Assembly (NCBI GenBank): GCA_028571685.1
Contig: CM053143.1
Coordinates: 9,911,501 to 9,975,500 of the forward strand
DNA length: 64,000 nucleotides
Source of the DNA: Heterohyrax brucei
Taxonomy: Eukaryota > Chordata > Mammalia > Hyracoidea > Procaviidae
Reading direction: 5' to 3'
Numbering within the stretch: the stretch's first letter is position 1; each line of letters starts with the position of its first letter. Positions 44,619 through 55,827 of the stretch are shown here, piece by piece. The notes under the pieces were generated by a model. That model had not been told where the DNA came from and made no database searches. It saw only the letters and a list, made by a program, of their open reading frames with translations. Made by a program: the position numbers and the translations under genes.

Positions 44619-45492
44619 TTTTTTAATATACATCATAGAAGATTTGTGTATCTAGGCATATACATGTTAATAAACATTTTGAAATGAAGCATCTCACTCA
44701 ATTAAACATCCAAAACAGTAACAATAACCATGACAGTCCTCTACTGTTATGAAGAATAGTTCAGCCAGATATACTTAGAAATATCATCAGAGATAAAGCT
44801 TTGTTGCTTATGATGTTGAATTTTCATCATGAAAGATCTTCAACATAGAATTTCTTCCAAAAAACCAAAAATCCTATTTATCAAATCAGTAAAAGGAAAA
44901 ATGTTCTAGAATTTTATTTATAATTTATCCCTGACTACTCTTTGTTCTTTTACTCCATCATTTGGTTTCATTACTCAAAATGAATTTACTTCCCACTAAT
45001 TTGCTATTGATTCCTTTCTTCAATTTCAACACATTTTTTAATATTTTCACACAATTTTTGAAGTCTCCTATTTGTACTATCTCTCATAATATGGCTAGAA
45101 AGCGACTCTCTTCCCTCTATTAACTATCCCATGAAAATTCCATTCTTTAATGGAATGTTATCTTCCAGTAGCAATGCATATGAAAGGTATATTTATCCTT
45201 TGTAGTACTTACCCCCATTTTCAGTGACCTACATGATTGCTTACCACAAGAGGAAACTAACCACGGCTTCCACCTAGGCAATGGCCCAGCCACTGGCTCA
45301 GGGGAGACACTAAAAGGGTTAGTTTGGATGTATGTTTTCATATTCTCTTATGCTAATAAAAGGTGTGACTGGAGCTAATTCCTGTTTTCAAATTTCTCTC
45401 TTACATTTACAATCCTGTTGAACTATGCTTAAAACAATTTCCACACTTAAATTGCTGGTTTTGACTTGTGCACTCCAGACTCATATTCAAGA
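44619..45492. other. Unassigned AT-rich DNA
   Basis: No repeat or gene is recognised. A minus-strand open frame of 64 codons (45147-45341) has no known motif. Confidence 0.4.
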
Positions 45493-45653
45493 GACTACTA
45501 ACCCACTACCATCAAGTCTATTCTGACTCTTAAGTCACCGTGCAGCTCAGAGCAGAATTGCTCCACAGTTTCCAAGTTGGGCCTGGTAGATTCGAAATGC
45601 CGATCTTTTGATTAATAACCGTAGCTCTTAACAGCTACACCACCAGGGTTTCC
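45493..45653 (-). mobile_element. AfroSINE-type SINE
   Basis: Full-length minus-strand copy with 'TAGATTCGAAATGCCG' B-box complement and the terminal 'CACCACCAGGGTTTCC' head. Confidence 0.85.
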
Positions 45654-46800
45654 AGGGTTAGAGAGAGAGCTCATGTTCATCCTGTGTAGTAAACAACCCT
45701 ATGACTTCCTTGTCTTTCTAAAGTAGGAGACTTGAAGAGAAGCCTAAGGGCTCCCAGCAATCAGTACTTTTTCCCTTGGGCAGTCTCTGCAGTTGGAGAA
45801 TGCAGGCATAGTCTGAGAAAGACTCACCTTGTTGTGGACCTTGAACATTCTGCAAACACACAGAAAATAAATTTAGTTAATTCAAGTACAGTTGCTTCAG
45901 CTAACACTGTCCTTCACTGAGGAGAAAAAAAAAGTGGATGCGAGAAGTGGAAAGAATGGTGGAGAGAAAACTTAGAAATGGCACAAAAATCTACATGTTG
46001 GTGAGACCTCGCTGGTGCATCAATTTCTGAATATGAGAATCATAATCAAATACAAATCATCTATTTGTTGCACAAGAATTAGCAAATAAGGTTCAAGGAT
46101 GTGACTCTCACCAGATACAATGGTTTTCTTCTTCATCTTTATTTTTTTTTTGGAAACCTTCATGATATACAAAAACTCCTGTCCAAACAGAGCCTGATAC
46201 TACACCCACAATAAGATTCAGCCTCCTCTGTAGTTTTAATTAACTCAGGCCCAGCAGTCGTTTTTAACAGCTAACATTTTGTGTGACTTACAGTAGGCAC
46301 ACTGCTGAGACATAAATGCAAAGTAATCACTCTAATAAGTAGATATAAACATTTACAAAAATTGCAAAAAGTCTCTGCAACAAATAAAGCACTATCAAGA
46401 AAAACAACCAGCCACAAGCTGGGAAATAAGCCTTAATTCAACTGTGTGAGTATGAATGTCATTCAAAGCTCTGATCTTCAGTTGCCTTTCATAATTTCAG
46501 TACCCTAAAGTCACTAATGAGCCTGTACTTTCAATGCCAAAAATAAGAACCTTGATTAGGAAACAAAAACAAAACAAAAAAACCAGGACTTCCATTTTCG
46601 TGTTTGTGCTAAAGACAAAAGCAGAGAACTCCAGGCACTGGGCTGACAGCACTATTTTCATAAGAGAAAGAAATCTTAATATCTCAGTCCAGGGCCGAAG
46701 AGGTCAGGCTGTCACCACAGCCCCACTCCAAAGAGCAATAGGTCCTAAATCAGAAAGAAGCTTGACAGATGTAAAGAGCAGAGAGGATAGCAGGGGAGCT
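45654..46800. other. Unassigned DNA
   Basis: No element is recognised with confidence. There is a T-run at 46140-46151 and an A-rich run at 46561-46582. The open frame at 46534-46812 (92 codons) has no motif and poor coding character. Confidence 0.4.
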
Positions 46801-47150
46801 GGGGCAGGGTGAGACAGGAGAGAATGGAACAAGATGACGCTGGAAAGCAGACAGAGGTCAGGTCATGAAGAGTGTGCCAGGCCAGGATAAGAGATACAGA
46901 TTCTATTCTATGTGTGAAAGTCATGGGAGGGGTGGAAGCAAGGTACAAACATGCTCTGACTTATGTTTGTTTAAATATTACTTCAGCTGTCGGAGAATGG
47001 ATTATATGGATCAACAGTGAATAGAAACTTGCCAGGAGCTATTATTGTGGGAGACTTGGTCGTCACGGGTTGGACCAGAGGTGTTAGAGGAGATAGTTAG
47101 GAAAAGAACGAGACAGAGAATGATTCCCAAGTTCGGGGCTTAAGCACATG
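46800..47150 (+). mobile_element. Ancient interspersed repeat, family uncertain
   Basis: The order 'AGGTCAGGTCATGAAGAG', 'GATTCTATTCTATGTGTG', 'ACATGCTCTGACTTATGTTT', 'TTCAGCTGTCGGAGAATGG' and a later 'ACTTGGTCGTCACGGGTTGG' resembles a common ancient mammalian repeat whose class I cannot name from memory. Confidence 0.45.
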
Positions 47151-47315
47151 GGATAAAGATGATAATCACTTGTAGACACAGGGAATACAGAGAATGAATT
47201 AAAGCTTAAAATTCAAGTCAACAACTTTTAGGTTTCTGATCTATATCCAGCACTCTGTACTATAAAATACTGTGTTTGTAATAACGACTAGGAAATCTCC
47301 ATTTCCTTTTAACAT

Positions 47316-47350
47316 GAGTCGGATCCTACTCGACGGCACTTGGCTTTTGG
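47316..47350 (+). mobile_element. Ultrashort RTE/SINE 3'-tail insertion with perfect TSD
   Basis: 35 bp beginning exactly at the hairpin (GAGTCGGATCC...ACTCGACGG) and ending in CACTTGGCTTTTGG, in single-copy-looking DNA. CTTTTAACAT is repeated at 47306-47315 and 47351-47360. There is no head or middle region. Confidence 0.9.
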
Positions 47351-47422
47351 CTTTTAACATTTATAATCTATTGTGACACAAAGACTTACAAATAATAATT
47401 GAAAAAAGTAGCTTAACTTGTA

Positions 47423-47571
47423 CCTAGCTTGGTTAAGTGCTACAGTTGATAAGCAAAAATGTTAGCAGTTCAAATCCACCAGGAACTCCTTGCAAAACCA
47501 GTTGTACTTTAACCTGTAAGATCGCTTTAAGTCAGGATTGACTCAACAGCAGTGGGGTTTAGTTTGCTTTT
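47423..47571 (+). mobile_element. AfroSINE-type SINE
   Basis: Plus-strand copy: 'TTGGTTAAGTGCTACAG' A-box region, 'AGCAGTTCAAATCCACC' B-box region, and a tail 'TCAGGATTGACTCAACAGC' followed by GTTTAGTTTGC. Confidence 0.82.
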
Positions 47572-47589
47572 TCAAACAGCCATTGAAGA

Positions 47590-47755
47590 ACTTGACTTAC
47601 ATAATCCTCACAAAAATGTATTTTACATACGAGAATATTGGGGTCCTAAGAGTAAAGTACCCAGTCCAAGGTCACCAGACTACTAAATGTTAGAGTCAGG
47701 ATTCAATATATAGATATTGGGGGTTCAGAGACTGCCCTTTTAAGCAGCTACACCA
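47590..47755 (+). mobile_element. MIR SINE
   Basis: Classic MIR order: 'TACATAATCCTCACAAAAAT', a 'TTTTACATACGAGAA' stretch, 'AAGTACCCAGTCCAAGGTCA', then 'AGTCAGGATTCAA'. Confidence 0.82.
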
Positions 47756-47958
47756 TTCCACGTTGAGCACACACGTGTGTGAAAGCTATGTGGTACAGGT
47801 TTAACAGAAGTACACTGGGGTATGAATAAAAGAATAATTCCAAATCTAAAAATCTGAGAATATGAAAAAGCCACTGGAAGGAGAGTAGCACAGAAGAAAG
47901 TTTAATGGCTGGCAAAATGTTTGTAGAAAGGGCAGGTGAAATAGGAAAGCTAGGTATT

Positions 47959-48472
47959 GTAGTCAGCTAGTGTTACTCTAACAGATGAGGAAGATGGCTT
48001 TAATAAAGGAAAGTTTATTATTACATAGTCCAGTAGGCTACAAGTCCAAAATTCAGGATGTCCACTCCAGGAGAAGGCTTTCCACACTGTTGGCTCTAGA
48101 GGAAAGTCCTTATGTTGTATCAGTCTTTGGTCAGAGAGCATCTTGGCACAGGAACTTCAGGTCTGAAGGAAGCACTCTTCTCCGGGTGCTGCTTTCTTGA
48201 TAGTGTGAGGTTCCCAATTCTCTCCTTGCTTCCCTTCCCTTTTATCTCTTGTAGTTGAAAGGAGAAAGGGTGGTGCAAGCCATACTCCAGGGAAACTCCC
48301 TTTACAGTGGAGCAGGGAGGTGACCCTATGAAGGAATTTACAGCCCCACCCTAATCCTTTAACATACAGCATAAGAAAATCACAAAATGGAGAACAATCA
48401 CAAAATAATGGGAATCATGGCCCAGCCACATGGCTACACATATATTGGGTGGACACAATTCAATCCATGACC
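47959..48472 (-). mobile_element. Solo LTR, same family as 15898-16420
   Basis: On the minus strand it begins TCATGGATTGAATTGTGTCC and ends in the GTTAGAGTAAC...CTA type 3' end, with AATAAA-like sequence near the end. It matches the LTR at 15898-16420 along its length, including a 'GGGGCTGTAAATTCCTTCAT' block. No internal region is attached. Confidence 0.82.
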
Positions 48473-49018
48473 CTGGGCAAGATGGGTAGTGAAGAGGCAC
48501 CTTGGCAACAGCTTGAGAAATTACTTCTCCTCAGATATAACATCACTTAAAACATAGTTTGCCAAAATAATTGACACAAAAGCGAAATGTCAATTCTGAG
48601 TTGGTAAACTGGTTTTTTTAACTGAGGCATTTTAATAATACTTGAGGATCTAAGAGCTAATGATTTGCCTGATTCCTGAGTACTGAGTGTTCTGCCATCT
48701 CAGAGGAAGAACTGCTATTTAACTGCTTGAGATTAAGCAAATAGAAGAGGTCTGTGATACTCTGAGACCTGGTAGTTTCCATCTCCAGGGCTTTTTGCAG
48801 GGAAGTGGAAACATCTTTCAAGAAAAGCCACCAACATCTTCACTGAAGAATCAAACTTAGCCGAGGGGGTGGGGAGTGTGGGACGAGTAGGGCATGGTTG
48901 TAGAGAAAAGTGTTGGCAAATTCTAGCCATAGATTAGCCATATAGTATGGTCCAATACGATTCTCACTTATTCTAAATGAATCCAGAAGTTATAAGCAAA
49001 AATCATTGTTCTAAGAAT
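48473..49018. other. Unassigned DNA
   Basis: No repeat or gene is recognised. Confidence 0.4.
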
Positions 49019-49019
49019 G

Positions 49020-49200
49020 TTGTACAAGTCTATATGGCATGCTGAATAATAGCCCCTGCAAATTACACACATCACATTCGCCAGAACTTTTGAGTATGTC
49101 TACTTATATGACAAAAGAGACTTTATAGTAGGAATTAAGTTAAAGTTCTTGAGATGAGAAGATTATCCTGTATTATCAAGGTATATGTATTGCATTAGCT
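49020..49200 (+). mobile_element. MLT1-like LTR fragment
   Basis: 'TATATGACAAAAGAGACTTT', 'GGAATTAAGTTAAAGTTC', then 'TTGAGATGAGAAGATTATCC' is the conserved middle of MaLR-type LTRs. Both ends are worn away. Confidence 0.7.
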
Positions 49201-49670
49201 ATATCTATTGTAAACAGCCTCTTCAAAGTGTTAAGAAGCAAAAATGTCACTTTGGGAACTAAGGTGTACCTGATCCCCACCACTTCCTATTCATGTAAAA
49301 ATTGGACAGTGAAAAAGAAAGATTGAAGAACTGACAAAGAAAGGAAGTCAGCTTTGCTGTGGGATGGGGAGAGATGTTTAGAAACACTTTTAGGAGTATT
49401 CTCCCTCATCTCTCCTTTTTCCTTTTTGTAAGACTGTAAAATTCTGAGTGGGAAAGAGCTATGAGTGATGGTGGCCACTACTACCCTACCTGTATCCTGA
49501 GCCTTCTTCCCCCATGCCGAAATCCAAGGAGGGCCCAGACTGAGAAAGCATTGTAGTTGAAAAAGAGAGACGCCCCTAGGGCTTTTAGGCACAGCTAGAC
49601 CGAGCAAAACAAATTTTCTACAAAGTCCACTAGCTTAATTGTTTTAAGTGCTACGTGCCTCATTGCTGAA
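49201..49670. other. Unassigned DNA
   Basis: No feature is supported. A minus-strand open frame (49287-49607, 106 codons) has no recognised domain. Confidence 0.4.
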
Positions 49671-49674
49671 TATC

Positions 49675-49790
49675 ACTATGGTCACCTTCAAAGTACCCCC
49701 CTTGGGAAGCTGTGCACCAGTGCTGGCACCTAGTCCACCCTTCAAAGCAATTTTGGAACTCTTTGTGGAATGGCCGTTGCACACTGTGGC
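49675..49790 (-). mobile_element. Mariner-like transposase C-terminus, inverted piece
   Basis: On the minus strand it gives the mariner C-terminal pattern: FQNC.E.W..C......GGYFEGD, ending the transposase. It is an inverted second copy of the C-terminal segment found at 49990-50125. Confidence 0.7.
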
Positions 49791-49869
49791 AAGGTGGCAA
49801 GTTTGGGAACTTAATTGTATAGTTATCTGTGGAGGAGATTTTAGGCAGTAAGCAAAGAACTATATTGGA

Positions 49870-50130
49870 ATACCTTCCCTAACCACCTGATCTGGCCCCC
49901 AAGGACTGTTTTATTTACCTGAATTAAAAAGGAAGTATAGAAAGGAACACATTTGGATGACAACCAGGATATCAAAGGTAATACAGCACCAACTCTGATG
50001 GCAATTGCAGAAAAGGAGTTCCAAAATTGCTTGGAAGGGTGAGTGAGGCACCAGTGTGAGTGCATAGCTTTGACGGTGACTTTGAGATGCACTTCAGGGA
50101 GTACTTCGAAGGCAACCGTAGTTGTATGTA
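49870..50130 (+). pseudogene. Mariner-like transposase pseudogene, C-terminal part
   Basis: Plus-strand coding remnants give 'PPDLAPKDCFIYL' (the block holding the last Asp of the mariner D,D34D triad, canonical SPDLAPSD). They continue with 'KGTHLDDNQDIKGNT' and 'AIAEKEFQNCLEG', then a frameshifted REYFEGN end. Stops break the frame. The antisense open frame of 130 codons (49841-50233) is a shadow of this. The N-terminal DNA-binding domain and terminal inverted repeats are not seen. Confidence 0.75.
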
Positions 50131-50786
50131 TCACTTTTTCCTGAATGAGTTTGTGGCTTAACTGGCAGTCCTCATATTTCTTGTCCAGATAGTAGGGGAA
50201 AAAAACCATACTTTCCTGAAAGATTTTTTTCAAGGTTAAAAAATAATACTGAAATTTTATTTCAATTTAAGAAAGAAAACAGCCTATATAAGAAAGAGAA
50301 AAAAAAAAAATCTATGTAATTTATCAGTTGCAAATTTGCTGATATTATCAAATTTGTGATTTTTCTCTTGATTTTTTGTTTCTTTTTGATTCACAACTCT
50401 AGATGCTATGTTCACAAGATCTTGAATGATTTCTGCTGTTTTCACCTAATTGTGACTGATAGCCCAAAGCTGAATCTTTAAGTGCAACAAAATACCTTGT
50501 AAAGAGAAGCCCAGACAAATCTGTAGAAAACTTCCAGATAAGTTAGAATAGGCCTTGCCACCAGCCTCTTTCTTTCAGATCCACCCAGGTTTTTACACAT
50601 TTCCCTAAGAATGTCAAGGAGAACACTAAGAGGAGTGTGTCTGTGGTCCAGGGAAAAAGTAATGTGTTTCCCCCTCCTTGTTTCTAAAGGGAATGGAGAA
50701 GTATTCTGCTCCCACACAAAGCCCAGTGATCATGCTTAAAAATTGGGAAGAACTGCAAGAAGACACCAACATCTTATCTCCCAGTT
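50131..50786. other. Unassigned DNA
   Basis: No feature is recognised beyond an A-run at 50300-50310. The outer parts of the mariner element could extend into the first ~100 bases. Confidence 0.4.
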
Positions 50787-50788
50787 AA

Positions 50789-50953
50789 CCAAAATCAAAC
50801 CAAGCTCATTGACTATCAAGTCAATTCTGAGTCATACTGACCCTATAGGACAGAACAGAACTGCCCCATGCAGGTTTCCAGGGTGAAGTTGGAAGACTTG
50901 AACTGTCAACGTTTAGAATAGCAACTGAATTCTTAGCCACTGCACCACCATGG
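50789..50953 (-). mobile_element. AfroSINE-type SINE with perfect TSD
   Basis: Minus-strand copy flanked by CTCCCAGTTA at 50779-50788 and 50954-50963. The middle region has a small extra stretch ('GGTGAAGTTGGAAGAC'). Confidence 0.88.
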
Positions 50954-50963
50954 CTCCCAGTTA

Positions 50964-51660
50964 GGTATCTGCTTATGCAGTAAAACTGCTCTGGGAAAAC
51001 CAGAACAAAAAAATTGGGGAAAGTGGCAGAAGAAGCAACATTAATAATGGAAGCAGCAACTACTTACCTTGTTTGGTATGGTAAGGATTTTCATGTTTCT
51101 GACAGATCAAGTTTGCCATGGTAGCTTGGGCTGCCTTGACAAAATTCAACAAACAAGACCACCTGTAGGGAAGGTGATCCCAGAGGCCAGAGGCTCTGGG
51201 GTGTGCCATGACCAGGGCGGAAAAAAGTTAAAGAAAAGTCCATGCTGGAACCATCACCCCTACCAGGAAACCATTGTAAGGAGGTCCCTTCATAGGCTGC
51301 TGTGAAGGAAACACACAGCTCATTGAAAGACGAAGCAATTAGAAGATCGTTAAGCAAAAAATATTGTCATGCCTTTCTCTCATATTCACACCAGGTCTCC
51401 CCCAGCCTTCAATCCATGCTCCAAGTCTAACAGGTAGAAGAGAAGCAGAAGAGGTGAGGCAGACACAAGACATGCTCACTTCCGACTCACATGTCTAGCT
51501 AAGGCCTGGAAGGCTGGGGGTGTGAACGGACAGGGGTCAAGGGAAGAAACACAACAGACATTTTGCAATGTGATGAAAGGTATATGCCTCTCACCCCATT
51601 TTACAGAAGTTTTTAAATTAACACACGAGGAAACAAACAAACAAACAAAAACCATTGATT
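50964..51660. other. Unassigned DNA
   Basis: No element is recognised. There is an (AAAC)n run at about 51636-51655. Open frames at 51069-51305 (plus) and 51091-51357 (minus) overlap on opposite strands and have no known motif. Confidence 0.4.
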
Positions 51661-51664
51661 TGCC

Positions 51665-52100
51665 TGAAAAATTGTTACGGGACTCTTGCTCCCCATGACC
51701 TCGGGTTAAACTGTATGCTACCTAACCCCGGTATCTATGAATGTGACCTTATCTGGAAATAGGGTCTTTGCAGACATATATAATGAGTTAAGATGAGGTC
51801 ATTAGGGTGGACACTAATCTCTTTATAGCTGGTATCCTTATAAAAAGAAAGGACCCCAAGACAGACACAGAAGGAAAAAGGTCACAGAGGAAGATGAAGA
51901 TTGGAATTGCACCGCCTGGGGCTTTCAGAAACTGAAAGAAACAAAAAAGATTTTGCAAAGGTCTTTGGGAGTGAGCACACTCTTACAAACACCCTGAATC
52001 CAAACTTCCAGCCTCCAACATTGCAAGGGAATAAATGTCTTTTGTTTGAAGCTCCTCAGCTTATGGTACTGTTATACCAGCCTGGGAAACTAACAGACTC
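51665..52100 (+). mobile_element. MaLR-type LTR (MLT1/MST-like)
   Basis: The conserved LTR core is clear: 'GACCTTATCTGGAAATAGGG', 'CTTTGCAGACATATATAATG', 'AGATGAGGTCATTAGGGTGG', 'GTATCCTTATAAAAAGAAAG'. The AATAAATG stretch before the end follows, then 'GTACTGTTATACCAGCC'. No internal region is attached. Confidence 0.88.
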
Positions 52101-52610
52101 ACCAGTCAAACTGCTTAATAACTGATGACTACCAGGACGGCTGGATCCTTAGAGAATAGTTGTTAGAAGTGATATCCCTAGCTACAAAGTTTCACTCTAT
52201 GATTTAATCATTTAAACGATCAAAGAGATCAAAGAAAAATGTTTATTTCTCCCACAGTTCTGAAAACATGAACGTACTTTCTGACCCCTGGGACACAGAA
52301 CAGAGGTGAAGGATGTTATGCAGAAAACCAAAAACGTTAGGTGCAAATGCTTATCTAAATATTACTCTTTAAATTAAAAATATTCACTTAGGTGCATCTA
52401 CCTGCTATTTTTTCTAGGAACAAAAAGTACAATCAGCAATTTTATCATCCTTGAATTTTTCTCAAGGAAACAATGTCACAATGTCTTTCATCAAATATTA
52501 AAAAAAAAAAAAACAAAAACAAAAAAAAAACACCTGCATTAGTAAAGGAGAACGTAAACAATAATAACTAATCTGGAAGATACTGAGCCTATATTTATTA
52601 TTATTTTTTA
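52101..52610. other. Unassigned DNA with A-rich run
   Basis: No gene or family is recognised. An A-rich run with scattered Cs spans 52499-52531. Confidence 0.4.
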
Positions 52611-53470
52611 GATAATCTTTTATTGTGTTTTAAATGAAATTTACAAAGTAAATTTGTAGTTAAGAACTCAGCTGTTAACCAAAAGGTCAGCAGTTTGAAT
52701 CCATCAGTCTTTCCTTAGAAGCCCTATGAGGCAGTTCTACTCTGTCCTGTAGGGTCTCTATAAGTTGAAATTGATTTGCTAGCAACAGTTTTCTTTTTTT
52801 TAAAAAAAAAAAAAATATTTTTATATAAACTACTCTGTGCTATTGGTTACAGTTTTTGCACTATATCATCATTCTCATTATTTCCATTCTGCATGTTCTA
52901 TTTCTGCTGAACTAGCTTACCTTCCCCTCCTTACCTTCTCATCTTTGCTTTGGGGTAAATGTTGACCATTTGGTCTCACTTAGTTAATTGTTTAAAGGAA
53001 ACTGTTACTCACAGGTGATACTATTTATTTTATAAGCCAATCTGTCATTTGGCTGAGAGGTGACCTACAGAAATAGCTTCAATTCCAAGTTCAAAAATTA
53101 TCTTAGTGTGATAGTCTCGGAGGTTCCTCTAGTCTCTGTCAGTCCAGCAGGGCTGGCCTTTTTCAGTAATTTGAGTTTTGATCTATGTTTTCATCCTATT
53201 TATCTAGGACCTTCAATAGTGTCCTCAGTCAGAACAGTACGCTGTGGTAGCTGGGCGTCATCTAGTTCTTCTGGTCTTGAGCTGTAAAGGCTATATATGG
53301 GCTATTAGTCCCATGTACTAGTTTCTTCTTTGAGCCTTTAATTTCCTTAATTCTCTTTTGCTACATACAAGTAGAGACCAACAGTTTTAAGTCAGTTAGC
53401 CACTTGCAAGATTTTAAGAACCCAGGCTGTACTTGTCAATCCAGGATGTAGGACTTTATAAAACCATACT
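52611..53470 (-). mobile_element. Older L1 3' UTR, minus strand
   Basis: In plus-strand reading it opens with 'TTTTATTGTGTTTTAAATG' (complement of an L1 end), is interrupted by a SINE at 52650-52800, and continues with blocks equivalent to the 3' UTR of the other L1s: 'TTGACCATTTGGTCTCACTT', 'GTGGTAGCTGGGCGTC', 'TAGTTCTTCTGGTC', then 'AGATTTTAAGAACCCAGGC'. It is clearly more diverged than the copies at 30605 and 35474. Confidence 0.72.
52650..52800 (+). mobile_element. AfroSINE-type SINE inside L1 3' UTR
   Basis: Plus-strand copy: 'GTTAAGAACTCAGCTGTTAA', 'AGCAGTTTGAATCCATCAG', then 'GTTCTACTCTGTCCTGTAG' and the tail hairpin region. Confidence 0.85.
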
Positions 53471-53489
53471 TTCTTGATTAATCAAATAT

Positions 53490-53652
53490 GGAAACTCTGG
53501 TGGCATAGTAGGTTAAGGGCTACATTTGCTAACCAAAAGGTTGGCGGTTCAAATCTGCCAGGTGATCCTTGGAAACTCTATGGGGTGGTTCTACCCTGAC
53601 CTCTAGGGCTGCTATGATTTGGACTGAACTCCATGGCAGTGGCTTTCTGGGG
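53490..53652 (+). mobile_element. AfroSINE-type SINE with perfect TSD
   Basis: Full-length plus-strand copy flanked by AATCAAATAT at 53480-53489 and 53653-53662. The A box 'TGGCATAGTAGGTTAAG' and B box 'CGGTTCAAATCTGCC' are readable. Confidence 0.92.
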
Positions 53653-53935
53653 AATCAAATATACTGCAAAACCAGAAAGAAATGGAAATATTTAAAATCT
53701 AGATGATTACCCTTTGGAAACAGATGGCTAACACTTCAGCAAAACAAAAAATGCTACTAGAGATTTTTTTTTCATTGAAATGGTTCTTACTATCTGAGAT
53801 AACAGCTGTATACCCTACAGACAAGACATGAAAGTTCTTAAAAACAGGTTAAAAAATAAAATTCAAACTTGATGGTATAGTAATATAATTCTAATTTAAA
53901 AGGCTTGGATAAATTCAACCTACCTAATCTCCGTA

Positions 53936-54103
53936 AGAAATCCTTAGTGGTGCAGTGGTTAGGATCTCAGCTGCTATATAAAAGGCTGGCAATCGGTATC
54001 TACCTGCTGCTCCTTGGAAACCCTATAGGACAGTCCTATTCTGTCCTATAGGGCCACTATAAGTCAGAATTGACTTGAGGGTAACGGATTTGGTTTGCTT
54101 TGG
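53936..54103 (+). mobile_element. AfroSINE-type SINE
   Basis: Plus-strand copy ending 'TAACGGATTTGGTTTGC', the tail form of the family. The B-box region is worn ('GGCAATCGGTATCTACC'). Confidence 0.88.
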
Positions 54104-54117
54104 AGGTTAATCTCTAC

Positions 54118-54310
54118 AGGAGCCCTGTTTCTGCATGCGGTGGTTAGTGGTCAGCTGCCAACCAAAAGATTCAATGTTTGAACACACCAACTGCTCCAAG
54201 GGAGAAAGCAGTTTGCTTTCATAAAGATCGCAGTCTTGGAGACCCTGTGTGGCAGTTCTACTCTATCCTGTATGGTTGCTATGAGTTGGAATTGACTTGA
54301 TGGAAATGAA
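54118..54310 (+). mobile_element. AfroSINE-type SINE, long form
   Basis: Plus-strand copy with the extra middle segment ('AAGGGAGAAAGCAGTTTGC' to 'AAGATCGCAGTCTTGG') that the short form lacks. The tail hairpin is 'ATGAGTTGGAATTGACTTG'. Confidence 0.88.
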
Positions 54311-55827
54311 TTTAATCTCTATATCCACAGTAGTTAGAAAAATAGTGGACAGTCAGTTATATTTTCACTGGGACACAAATTTTAGTCCAATTTTAAAGTC
54401 AGGAGACATATACACACCTAGATATGTTATATATATGTATCTATGTATATGTTGTAGAAATCGCTTTAAAACAAGTTCTTTTGTCTGACCTTCAATCAAC
54501 AAGTTCCTGTAACTCACTTTATCCTGGGAAGACACAGCTGCCTTTCCCAGATGGTGCAAGACAACAACCCATGCTTAGCAGACCTTCCAAATGCTCACTG
54601 GGAGAAGTAGTTGAAATGAACAACAAATTAATAACCTCTTATTTATCCACATACAATTTGGTTAGGAAATCTTGTTGCAATGGATTTTTTTCAGTATTGG
54701 CAACATAAGGAAATGATTAATTGAGAAAGGTCTCAAATATCAATAAAGGGAGATATCCCTGCAAAGTGAATGCTTTACATTTTGCAGTTCTGGGAGTCAG
54801 CATGGTTATTTACGATATAAGCTAGCAAAATGCCATAATAATTGTAGTCTTAGGTTAGTATCTTTTAGATAATATATACCCTCTGCTGTATGCATCTAGG
54901 AAGGACTGAGAACAATCTTCTGGTTAGACATAGTGAATTGAAGTTCGTGATAACTGAAAAGAAATAAAAACACTTAGATGTATAAAAAGAATTCAAATAT
55001 TCAGACCTGGATGACTAAACCTGAGATAGCTGAAAGTATTTTCAGATATGAATGCACACCACCTTGAATAACTTTTAGAAGTTTTAAAACTTACAGAAGT
55101 TTTTAGAATAAAAACTTGAAAAGATATCAAAAACTTGAGAAAGGCAAAGATGTTCTAGTCCCTTTTATGGATGATTCTGGAAACCACAGACACTTTGACA
55201 TCAATAGCAAAAGAAATTGGGGAATAAATTTTTAAGATGATACCTTGGATATGCTTATGGTAAAAAAGAATAGAAATCAAAGGAGTTCAACCAAGGTCAT
55301 TAAGAATATTCAGGTCAAATTAGTATCATTTCCTGTTATTGATATTCCTACTCTTTCAGCAGAGTAGAGGAATATCCCCAGAAATACATGCCCCTGATTC
55401 CATTAAAATATTCAAAAATACCATGCTCTGGGAGATAATTTAGAAAGATGAAGGACAAACTGGTACCACCCTGGAGCTATGTCATTCTACGCCATTGTTC
55501 CTTACTTTTGGCAATACTGTTTCTCAGCAACTGGAAGGAAGATAGAGAGATCACGATTACCAACTTTTAGGAAGCAAAAGCCCATGTAAGCAAAAGTAAT
55601 CCATGGGTTATCAAATGAAGTTTAAAATTATTTTTCATTGATTGTACTCAATAGTCTAAGCCATTCAGATAAAATCTGTAAGAATAAATGCTCTTTATAC
55701 TGTTGGCTGTCACCCACCAAAGAGGATTTTTAAAAATCTTCATTGGACTTCAATTGAATGTCAGTTGAAGTTGGACATGAAACCCAATTGGATTTTTAAA
55801 AATATCTACCAGGTGATAACCAACAAT
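54311..55827. other. Unassigned, apparently single-copy DNA
   Basis: About 1.5 kb with no recognised repeat or gene. Mixed composition; short overlapping frames at 54297-54708 lack any motif. Confidence 0.45.

Noticed and set aside
46534..46948. Open frames of 92 and 67 codons in GC-richer DNA
   Set aside because: No motif, no codon-level signs of selection, and the region overlaps a likely ancient repeat.
49841..50233. 130-codon minus-strand open frame
   Set aside because: It is the antisense reading of a mariner transposase remnant on the plus strand.
51069..51357. Pair of overlapping opposite-strand open frames
   Set aside because: Each is under 90 codons, in unassigned DNA, and neither shows any recognised domain.
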